From positions 1-11,443 of the forward strand of contig QGVE01000089.1 in the NCBI GenBank assembly GCA_003242675.1: a stretch of 11,443 nt of DNA, written 5' to 3'. How positions within the stretch are numbered: position 1 is the stretch's first letter; each line of letters opens with the position of its first letter. Origin of the DNA: Bacillota bacterium. GTDB taxonomy: Bacteria > Bacillota_E > Symbiobacteriia > Symbiobacteriales > Symbiobacteriaceae. The translations under genes and the position numbers were made by a program. Below are positions 5,686 through 11,443 of this stretch, piece after piece. A model generated the notes under the pieces. The model was not told where the DNA came from. It made no database searches and worked only from the letters and a program-made list of their open reading frames with translations.

Positions 5686-6384
5686 TTGCCCGAGCGCATC
5701 CTCGTCGTGGACGACGAGCCGTCGATCTGCGAACTGGTGGCCTACAACCTGCGGCGGGCGGGCTTCGAAGTGCTGACCGCCGACAACGGCGAGGACGGGC
5801 TGCGCATCGCCCGGGAGGAGGCCATCGACCTCCTGATCCTGGACGTGATGCTGCCCGGAATCGACGGCTTCGAGGTGCTGCGCACCCTCCGCCGCCACTC
5901 CGAACTGCCGGTGCTGCTGCTCACCGCCCGGGGAGAGGAGATCGACCGGGTGGTGGGGTTCGAAATCGGCGCCGATGATTACGTCACCAAGCCGTTCAGC
6001 CCCCGGGAACTGACCGGCCGGGTGAAGGCGATCCTCCGCCGGGCCCGGAAAGGCGCGGAGCCGCAGGACCAGGACACGCTGATCCTGGGGCCGCTCACCA
6101 TCGACTTCGCGCGCTACGAGGTCCTGCGGGACGGCCAACCCGTGGACCTCACCCCCACCGAGTTTCAGATCCTGGGCGTGCTCGCCCGGTCCCCGGGCCG
6201 GGTGTTCACCCGGGACGAACTGGTGGACCGGGTGATGGGCCCGAACTTCTACGGCGACGTCCGCACCGTGGACGTGCACATCCGGCACCTCAGGGCCAAG
6301 TTGGAGGAGAACCCCTCCGAACCCAGGCTGATCGAGACGGTGCGGGGCGTCGGCTACCGGCTTGCCGGGCCGAGGCGCCGGTAG
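5686..6384 (+). CDS. phoP: PhoB/PhoP-family phosphate response regulator
   Basis: A two-domain OmpR/PhoB regulator of 232 residues. The receiver domain (about 4-118) shows the acidic pair D9-D10, phosphoacceptor D53 in [10 protein letters not shown]80 and K102. The winged-helix domain (about 135-228) has TPTEFQIL, the recognition-helix segment [15 protein letters not shown], and the wing VRGVGYRL. It is expected to be phosphorylated by the next gene's kinase and to bind the box before pstS. The TTG start is preferred because GGAGGT lies 8 nt upstream and the protein then starts [11 protein letters not shown], as in the family. An in-frame GTG at 5644 overlapping the pstS stop would add 14 residues but has no good ribosome site. 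The symbol follows Firmicutes use; phoB would be equally valid. Confidence 0.92.
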   Translation: MPERILVVDDEPSICELVAYNLRRAGFEVLTADNGEDGLRIAREEAIDLLILDVMLPGIDGFEVLRTLRRHSELPVLLLTARGEEIDRVVGFEIGADDYVTKPFSPRELTGRVKAILRRARKGAEPQDQDTLILGPLTIDFARYEVLRDGQPVDLTPTEFQILGVLARSPGRVFTRDELVDRVMGPNFYGDVRTVDVHIRHLRAKLEENPSEPRLIETVRGVGYRLAGPRRR

Positions 6385-6397
6385 GGCGGTGACGCAC

Positions 6398-7723
6398 ATG
6401 AGGCGCCCGTACCGACCGGCGCTCCCCTGGTTCGTCCTGCCGCCGGCCGCGGGGGTGGCCGTGGCCCTGGCCTATGTGGCCTCCGGCCGTCTGGGGGCGG
6501 CGCTCGCCCAGGGGACGGGGCCGCAGGACGTGGCCGTATGGCTGGCGTTGTTGGCGGCCCTGCTGATCCCGCCGGCCTACGGCTACCGGGAGGTCAGCCG
6601 ACTGGCGCGCGCCGCCGAGCGCAGCGCGGACGCCGCGCAGCGGCAGGCCCGGCAGGCCGCCCAGGAGCGGCTGGACCGGCTTCTCACCGAGAAGGCCCAG
6701 ATGGAGCTGATCCTCCAGCATATGGCCGACGGCATCCTGCTGCTGGACGAGCGCCGGCGCATCGTGCTGGTCAACCCCGCCGCCGAACGGATGCTGGGCG
6801 TCTCCCGGCAGGAGGCCTTGGGCCGGGACCACCTGGAGATCACCCACCACTTCGAGCTGGACGAGCGGCTGGCCCGGGTGCTGGCCACCGGCCGGCCCGA
6901 GGCGCTGGAGATCCGCCGGGCGCACCCGCAGGAGCAGATCCTGGAGGCCCGCCTCGCCCTGGCGCTCAGCGGGGGCGAGCGCGGCGTACTGGTCATGCTG
7001 CGGGACATCACCCGGTCCCGCCAGCTGGAGCAGATGCGGACGGAGTTCGTCGCCAACGTCACCCACGAGCTCCGCACCCCCCTCACCTCCATCCAGGGGT
7101 TCGCGGAGACGCTGCTGGAAGGCGCCCTGGACGAGCCGGAAACCGCCCGTCACTTCGTGGAGATCATGCTCCGGGAGAGCCAGCACCTGGGCGCGCTGAT
7201 CGACGAGCTGCTGGACCTCTCCCGGGTGGAGTCGGGCAAATTTCGGATGCAGCGGCGGCCCACGGCGCCGGCCGAGCTCATCGCCGCCACCGCGGCCCGG
7301 TTCGGCCAGAAGGCCGAGCGGGCCGGGGTTCAGCTGGTGACCAACGCTCCCGATGGGCTGCCCCTGATCAGCGGCGACCCCGACCGGCTGGTCCAGGTGC
7401 TGAGCAACCTGGTGGAAAACGCCATCAAGTACACCCCCGCGGGCGGCCGGATCACCCTCTCGGCCCGGCGGGACGGGGACGCCGTCCGGATCGCGGTCGC
7501 CGACACCGGCGTGGGCATTCCGCAGGCGGACCTGGGGCGGATCTTCGAGCGGTTCTACCGGGTGGACAAGGCCCGCTCCCGGGCCACCGGCGGAACCGGG
7601 CTGGGGCTGGCGATCGCCAAGCACATCGTGGAGGCCCACGGCGGCTCCATCACCGTAGAGAGCGAGGTCGGCAAGGGCAGCACCTTCACGGTGACCCTGC
7701 CGGCCCTCGAAGGGCCGCAGTAG
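6398..7723 (+). CDS. phoR: PhoR-type phosphate sensor histidine kinase
   Basis: A 441-residue membrane kinase that should autophosphorylate and pass phosphate to the adjacent regulator. Two membrane spans (about 8-29 and 45-63) are joined by only about 15 extracytoplasmic residues. Then come a charged helical linker (64-97), a PAS domain (about 98-200, with [19 protein letters not shown]), the HisKA domain with H223 in NVTHELRTP, and the ATPase domain with [30 protein letters not shown] and GGTGLGLAI. No HAMP domain is evident. The ATG at 6398 is preceded 5 nt upstream by GGTGA. A GTG at 6389 is the other candidate and adds three residues. It lies 13 nt after the regulator gene. The short external loop resembles proteobacterial PhoR more than Bacillus PhoR, which has a large external domain. 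Confidence 0.92.
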   Translation: MRRPYRPALPWFVLPPAAGVAVALAYVASGRLGAALAQGTGPQDVAVWLALLAALLIPPAYGYREVSRLARAAERSADAAQRQARQAAQERLDRLLTEKAQMELILQHMADGILLLDERRRIVLVNPAAERMLGVSRQEALGRDHLEITHHFELDERLARVLATGRPEALEIRRAHPQEQILEARLALALSGGERGVLVMLRDITRSRQLEQMRTEFVANVTHELRTPLTSIQGFAETLLEGALDEPETARHFVEIMLRESQHLGALIDELLDLSRVESGKFRMQRRPTAPAELIAATAARFGQKAERAGVQLVTNAPDGLPLISGDPDRLVQVLSNLVENAIKYTPAGGRITLSARRDGDAVRIAVADTGVGIPQADLGRIFERFYRVDKARSRATGGTGLGLAIAKHIVEAHGGSITVESEVGKGSTFTVTLPALEGPQ

Positions 7724-7771
7724 CCCGACAGACTGCGAAAAGGCTATGACCACCGACGGAGGAGGGGTTCG

Positions 7772-8638
7772 ATGGACCGGGTGCGCACCGCAGACCGGCT
7801 GGCGCGGGCCGTGCTCACCGGCTGCGCGGTCCTGGTCGCCCTGCTGATCGCCGCCATCCTGCTCTTCGTAGGGTCGGAGGGGCTGCTGCTCTTTGCGGAC
7901 GTCTCGCCGCTGGAGTTCTTCTTCAGCCCCGTCTGGAACCCGCCCATGGGCCGGTTCGGGGCGCTGCCCTTCATGGTGGGGTCGCTGGCGGTGACGGCCA
8001 TCGCGCTGCTGATCAGCGCGCCCCTGGGGCTCGCAGGGGCCATCTTCATGTCCAAGATCGCGCCCGGCTGGATGCGCCACGTCCTCCGCCAGGCCTCCAA
8101 CCTGTTCGTCGGCATCCCGTCGGTGGTCTACGGCTATGTCGGGATGACGCTGCTGGTGCCCTGGGTGCGGGACCATCTGGGCGGCCAGGGCTTCGGCGTG
8201 CTGGTGGCGGGGGTCGTCCTGGCGGTGATGGTCCTGCCGACGATCATCGGGATGTCCGAGGACGCCCTCCAAGCGGTGGATCCGGCCATCGAGGAGGGCT
8301 CGCTGGGCCTGGGCGCCACCCGGTGGCAGACCATCTGGAACGTCACCCTCCCCGCGGCCCGGCCCCGGATCCTCGCGGCCATCATCCTGGCCTTCGCCCG
8401 GGCGTTCGGCGAGACCACCGCGGTGCAGATGGTGATCGGCAACTCGCCGGTGCTGGTGCGTTCGCTCACCACCGGCACGGCGACGCTGACGTCGCAGATC
8501 ATCATGGAGATGGGGCAGACGCCGCCGGGCTCGCCCTGGAACCGGGCGCTCTTCATGATGGCCTTCGGGCTGCTCCTGGTCTCGCTGCTCATGATCCTGC
8601 TGGTCCGCTGGGTCAGCAGCCGGGGGGTGGCCCGCTGA
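7772..8638 (+). CDS. pstC: Phosphate ABC transporter permease PstC
   Basis: A 288-residue inner-membrane permease, one half of the phosphate channel. It has about six hydrophobic spans, starting with one at about 14-37, and the MetI-type core. The cytoplasmic EAA loop that docks on PstB is visible at about 174-197 (EEGSLGLGATRWQTI...LP). It is followed by AFARAFGETTAV, a segment conserved in PstC and PstA. The ATG start follows GGAGGAGGGG at a good distance. It lies 48 nt after phoR and its stop overlaps the pstA start by one base. It is distinguished from pstA by order and by the longer region between the first two spans. Confidence 0.94.
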   Translation: MDRVRTADRLARAVLTGCAVLVALLIAAILLFVGSEGLLLFADVSPLEFFFSPVWNPPMGRFGALPFMVGSLAVTAIALLISAPLGLAGAIFMSKIAPGWMRHVLRQASNLFVGIPSVVYGYVGMTLLVPWVRDHLGGQGFGVLVAGVVLAVMVLPTIIGMSEDALQAVDPAIEEGSLGLGATRWQTIWNVTLPAARPRILAAIILAFARAFGETTAVQMVIGNSPVLVRSLTTGTATLTSQIIMEMGQTPPGSPWNRALFMMAFGLLLVSLLMILLVRWVSSRGVAR

Positions 8639-9489
8639 TGACCCGTCAGCAGATCGCCGACCGGGTGGCCACCGCCGTGCTCTGGGCGGCGGGCATCCTG
8701 ATCCTGCTGATCCTGGCCGGCTTCCTCCTCCCCATCCTGATGGAAGGGCTGCCGGTCATCGACTGGCAGTTCCTCACCACCCGATCCAGCGCGTACCGGG
8801 CAGGCGGGGGCGTCGGGGCGCAGCTTTTCAACACGATCTACATCACCGGCCTGTCGCTGCTCTTCTCCCTGCCCGTCGGGGTGGGCGCCGGGATCTACAT
8901 GGCCGAGTACGCCAAGCCGGGGCGCATGACAGATCTGATCCGGCTCTCCGTGGAGGCGCTGGCGTCGGTTCCTTCCATCGTGCTGGGCCTGTTCGGCATG
9001 ATCCTTTTCGTCAACTACATGGGCTGGGGCTTCACGATCCTGGGCGGCAGCCTGAGCCTGGCCCTGCTCAACCTGCCGGTGCTGGTGCGGAACACGGAGG
9101 AGGCGATCCGGGGCGTGCCCCAGTCCTACCGGGAGGGCTCCCTGGCCCTGGGCGCGACCCAGTGGCAGACCATCTCCCGGGTCGTCCTGCCCAGCGCCCT
9201 GCCGGGCATCCTCACCGGCCTCACCCTGGTGGCGGGCCGCGCCCTGGGCGAGACCGCCGTGCTGATCTACACCGCGGGCGTCACCGCCTCCCGCCACTTC
9301 CCGAACCCCGACGTCATGGTCGCCGGCGAGACCCTCGCCGTGCGGATCTGGTCGGTGACCGCGGAGGGGCTGGTGCCCGACGCGGACCGGATCGCGATGG
9401 GCGCCTCCGCCCTGCTGATCCTGCTGGTGCTGTTCGTCAACCTCCTGATCGCCCTGCCGCTGTGGCGGTACCGGCGGCGCATGCGGTAG
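8638..9489 (+). CDS. pstA: Phosphate ABC transporter permease PstA
   Basis: A 283-residue inner-membrane permease partner of PstC. It has about six spans, the first at about 13-35, and an EAA loop at about 165-185 (REGSLALGATQWQTI...LP). This is followed by AGRALGETAVLIYTAG and a conserved C-terminal span ending in a basic tail, WRYRRRMR. The ATG at 8638 shares its A with the pstC stop (TGATG), implying translational coupling. A G-rich ribosome site (GGGGGGTGG) lies 8 nt upstream, inside pstC. The reading frame stays open 105 codons further upstream inside pstC, but that part lacks PstA character. Confidence 0.94.
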   Translation: MTRQQIADRVATAVLWAAGILILLILAGFLLPILMEGLPVIDWQFLTTRSSAYRAGGGVGAQLFNTIYITGLSLLFSLPVGVGAGIYMAEYAKPGRMTDLIRLSVEALASVPSIVLGLFGMILFVNYMGWGFTILGGSLSLALLNLPVLVRNTEEAIRGVPQSYREGSLALGATQWQTISRVVLPSALPGILTGLTLVAGRALGETAVLIYTAGVTASRHFPNPDVMVAGETLAVRIWSVTAEGLVPDADRIAMGASALLILLVLFVNLLIALPLWRYRRRMR

Positions 9490-9513
9490 TCCCGAAGGAG
9501 GCGGATCCCGACG

Positions 9514-10275
9514 GTGAGCGAGACAGCGAAGATGCGCGCCGAGGGCGTGGATCTGTACTACGGCAGCTATCGCGCCCTGCGTTCCATCAGCCTGGAGATC
9601 CCGGCCAACCGGGTCACGGCCCTGATCGGGCCCTCCGGGTGCGGCAAGTCCTCCTTCCTGCGCTGCCTCAACCGGATGAACGACCTGATCCCCGGCGCCC
9701 GGGTCGAGGGCACCATCACGCTGGACGGCGTCGACATCTACGGCCCCGGCGTGGACGTCGTGACCCTGCGGCGCCGGGTCGGGATGGTCTTCCAGCGGCC
9801 GAACCCCTTCCCGATGTCCATCTACGACAACGTCGCCTACGGCCCGCGGATCCACGGTGAGCGGCGCAAGGCCGTGCTGGACGAGATCGTGGAGCAGTCG
9901 CTGCGGGGAGCGGCCCTCTGGGACGAGGTGAAGGACCGGCTGCACCGGTCCGCTCTGGGCCTCTCCGGCGGCCAGCAGCAGCGGCTCTGCATCGCCCGGT
10001 CGCTGGCCGTGAAGCCCGAGGTGCTGCTGATGGACGAACCGGCCTCGGCGCTGGACCCCATCTCCACGGCCAAGATCGAGGAGCTGATCCGGCAGCTCCG
10101 CTCCCAGTACACGATCGTCATCGTCACCCACAACATGCAGCAGGCGGCCCGCATCTCGGACTACACGGCGTTCTTCCTGTCGGGCGAGCTGATCGAGCAC
10201 GGGCCGACCGGCACGATCTTCACCAACCCCCGGGACCAGCGCACGGAGGACTACATCACCGGCCGGTTCGGCTGA
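9514..10275 (+). CDS. pstB: Phosphate ABC transporter ATP-binding protein PstB
   Basis: A 253-residue cytoplasmic ATPase that drives phosphate import through PstCA. Walker A is G39-PSGCGKS-46 and the Q loop is in [20 protein letters not shown], a segment typical of PstB. The signature LSGGQ is at 150-154, Walker B is VLLMDEP with D174-E175, and the switch histidine is H206. [11 protein letters not shown] after Walker A is also a PstB hallmark. The length matches the family (about 250-260). The GTG start follows AAGGAGG at about 12 nt, a little long. An in-frame ATG at 9532 is a less likely start. It lies 24 nt after pstA and 20 nt before phoU. Confidence 0.96.
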   Translation: MSETAKMRAEGVDLYYGSYRALRSISLEIPANRVTALIGPSGCGKSSFLRCLNRMNDLIPGARVEGTITLDGVDIYGPGVDVVTLRRRVGMVFQRPNPFPMSIYDNVAYGPRIHGERRKAVLDEIVEQSLRGAALWDEVKDRLHRSALGLSGGQQQRLCIARSLAVKPEVLLMDEPASALDPISTAKIEELIRQLRSQYTIVIVTHNMQQAARISDYTAFFLSGELIEHGPTGTIFTNPRDQRTEDYITGRFG

Positions 10276-10295
10276 GCGGAAGGAGGCTCTGCGCG

Positions 10296-10955
10296 ATGTC
10301 TCCCCGTTCTGCGTTCGACGAGCAGCTTGCCCACCTGCAGCGGGACATGCTGCGGATGGGCGTGTTCGTCAACGAAGCGATCGACAAGGCGGTTCGGGCG
10401 CTGCAGCGCATGGATCAGAACCTGGCCCGGGAGGTCGTCGACGGCGACGAGGTGGCCGACCGCATGGCCATCGACCTGCAGCAGCGCTGCCTCCAGCTGA
10501 TGGCCCTCCAGCAGCCGCTGGCGCGCGACCTCCGGACCATCGGCACCGTGCTGAAGGTCGCCACGGACCTGGAGCGCATGGCGGACCACGCCACCGACAT
10601 CGCCAAGGTCGTCCTCCGGCTGGATGCCCCGGTGCCGCCGAAGCTCATGGCGGACATCCCCCTCCTCGCCCGGCGGGTCCAGGAGATGAACCGGGAGGCC
10701 CTGGACGCCTGGGTGCAGGGCGACTCCGACCGGGCCCGGCGCATGGCCGAGCAGGACGACGAGGTCGACCGGCTCTACCGGAGGGTCTTCGACGAGCTCT
10801 TGCAGGCGATGCAGGCGGACCCCAAGGCGGTCCGCCCCGCGACGTACCTGCTGCTGGTCGCCCACCACCTGGAGCGGATTGGCGACCACGCCACCAACCT
10901 GGGCGAGTGGACGATCTACCAGGAGACCGGCGAGCTGCAGGACCTGAACGGATAG
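10296..10955 (+). CDS. phoU: Phosphate signalling accessory protein PhoU
   Basis: A 219-residue all-helical cytoplasmic protein made of two similar three-helix halves. Each half keeps the metal-binding E-x-x-x-D motif: E93-R-M-A-D97 in DLERMADHATDI and E193-R-I-G-D197 in HLERIGDHATNL. PhoU proteins relay the state of the Pst transporter to PhoR, and without them the Pho regulon is constitutively on. The ATG start follows AAGGAGG at 9-10 nt. It is the last gene of the operon, 20 nt after pstB, and a terminator begins 7 nt past its stop. Having Pst, PhoU, PhoR and the regulator together suggests a self-contained sensing unit. Confidence 0.95.
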   Translation: MSPRSAFDEQLAHLQRDMLRMGVFVNEAIDKAVRALQRMDQNLAREVVDGDEVADRMAIDLQQRCLQLMALQQPLARDLRTIGTVLKVATDLERMADHATDIAKVVLRLDAPVPPKLMADIPLLARRVQEMNREALDAWVQGDSDRARRMAEQDDEVDRLYRRVFDELLQAMQADPKAVRPATYLLLVAHHLERIGDHATNLGEWTIYQETGELQDLNG

Positions 10956-10961
10956 GGAAAA

Positions 10962-10986
10962 GCGGCCAGGCGTCATGCCTGGCCGC
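10962..10986 (+). terminator. intrinsic terminator of the pst-pho operon
   Basis: A perfect 10-bp stem (GCGGCCAGGC with GCCTGGCCGC) with a 5-nt loop begins 7 nt after the phoU stop and is preceded by GGGAAAA. It is followed by AATTTCG, a short T-run. The position and stem strength make termination likely despite the weak tract. Confidence 0.75.
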
Positions 10987-11028
10987 AATTTCGCACGCCC
11001 GTCCGCCGAGGAGCATTCCGCTCCAGGG

Positions 11029-11132
11029 GCGGCCTGCGGCGCCGAGCCCACCCACGCAGAACGCGGGCAGACGCGGTGCGAACGCTCAACCGGGGCGCCC
11101 GTGCAGCAGGGCGAAGGCGCATTGCAGGCCGC
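11029..11132. other. long imperfect hairpin inside the repeat unit
   Basis: Inverted segments nest in order: GCGGCCTGC (11029-11037) with GCAGGCCGC (11124-11132), GCGCC (11039-11043) with GGCGC (11116-11120), GCCC (11046-11049) with GGGC (11109-11112), and CACG (11053-11056) with CGTG (11100-11103). Small bulges separate them. The same fold is repeated in copy two. It could be an RNA fold or a DNA cruciform, and the strand is undetermined. Confidence 0.5.
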
Positions 11133-11149
11133 TAAGTTCAAGCTCCGCA

Positions 11150-11204
11150 GGCGGACGGCGCGAGCGCAGCGGAGCGAACTGCGCAGCGAGCACGCCCGTC
11201 CGCC
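11150..11204. other. inverted repeat spanning the repeat-unit junction
   Basis: GGCGGACGG (11150-11158) at the end of copy one pairs with CCGTCCGCC (11196-11204) at the start of copy two. Inside this, GCGCAG (11164-11169) pairs with CTGCGC (11179-11184) around a 9-nt loop. Every copy boundary present can form the structure. The left edge of copy one cannot, because it lacks the upstream arm. Confidence 0.5.
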
Positions 11205-11443
11205 GAGGAGCATTCCGCTCCAGGGGCGGCCTGCGGCGCCGAGCCCACCCACGCAGAACGCGGGCAGACGCGGTGCGAACGCTCAACCGGGGCGCCCGTG
11301 CAGCAGGGCGAAGGCGCATTGCAGGCCGCTAAGTTCAAGCTCCGCAGGCGGACGGCGCGAGCGCAGCGGAGCGAACTGCGCAGCGAGCACGCCCGTCCGC
11401 CGAGGAGCATTCCGCTCCAGGGGCGGCCTGCGGCGCCGAGCCC

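Larger units (their letters stand above)
10993..11443. repeat. perfect 197-bp tandem repeat array (2 full copies and part of a third)
   Basis: Periodicity starts 6 nt after the terminator. Copies cover 10993-11189, 11190-11386 and 11387-11443, the last cut by the window edge. The full copies are identical by eye over 197 nt, and the third matches throughout its 57 nt. The period is not a multiple of three, so any reading frame changes from copy to copy. No start with a ribosome site is visible and the array is judged non-coding. Each unit holds nested inverted repeats. There is no IS or transposase gene, and the unit is far too long and uniform for a CRISPR array. I do not recognise the family, and the total copy number is unknown. 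Confidence 0.95.

Noticed and set aside
6290..8272. A 660-codon open frame on the minus strand opposite phoR and pstC
   Set aside because: It is the mirror of strongly biased codon usage on the other strand, rich in G, Q, H and P, with no family resemblance.
8134..10200. A 688-codon open frame on the minus strand opposite pstC, pstA and pstB
   Set aside because: It is antisense to three well-supported pst genes, is compositionally biased and has no recognisable domain or ribosome site.
10251..11252. An open frame on the minus strand running through the repeat array and phoU
   Set aside because: The 197-nt period shifts the frame in each copy, so the translated repeats differ between copies. 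The remainder is antisense to phoU.
10993..11443. CRISPR array
   Set aside because: The unit is 197 nt and identical throughout, with no variable spacers, and no cas gene is present in the window.

Overview
The window is about 70% GC by eye and is almost fully occupied by functional sequence. Several features point to a high-GC member of the Firmicutes, possibly thermophilic. These are strong AGGAGG-type ribosome binding sites, frequent GTG/TTG starts, CCA-encoding tRNA genes next to an rRNA-type leader with a Bacillus-like CTTGAAAACTG element, and a TTAACC-N5-TTAATA PhoP-type box. Symbiobacterium or a relative is my best guess, made from overall character and not from a search.

Positions 1-1480, minus strand: a stable-RNA operon. 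A near-consensus sigma-A promoter (TTGACG-N17-TACAAT) is followed by initiator tRNA-fMet, Ala(CGC), Ser(GGA), Lys(CTT), a collapsed tRNA-Glu pseudogene, Ser(CGA), Gln(CTG), Asn(GTT), Gly(GCC), Ala(GGC), Val(GAC) and Asp(GTC). Next come a GC-rich hairpin, a second strong promoter (TTGACA-N17-TAAACT) and a boxA-like leader that runs off the left edge. An rRNA operon, probably starting with 16S, is therefore expected just outside the window. None of the intact tRNAs has U at anticodon position 34, so all read codons ending in C or G by standard pairing.

Positions 1546-3454, minus strand: a terminator-like hairpin and an oligoendopeptidase F gene (M3 metallopeptidase). Positions 3610-4692, plus strand: a GT28/MGDG-synthase-type glycosyltransferase, probably making membrane glycolipid.

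Positions 4700-10986, plus strand: a complete phosphate-starvation operon. A PhoP-box promoter is followed by pstS, a PhoB/PhoP-type response regulator, a PhoR-type histidine kinase, pstC, pstA, pstB and phoU, ending in an intrinsic terminator. PstS captures phosphate outside the cell. PstC/PstA form the channel and PstB powers it. PhoU is expected to link transporter state to PhoR, which phosphorylates the regulator that acts back on the box. The regulatory pair sits between pstS and pstC, an uncommon place, and the kinase has almost no extracytoplasmic domain.

Positions 10993-11443: a perfect tandem array of a 197-bp non-coding unit, with two full copies and part of a third that runs off the right edge. 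The unit has several nested inverted repeats and could fold into a long hairpin. It matches no element I recognise and is the most unusual feature here.
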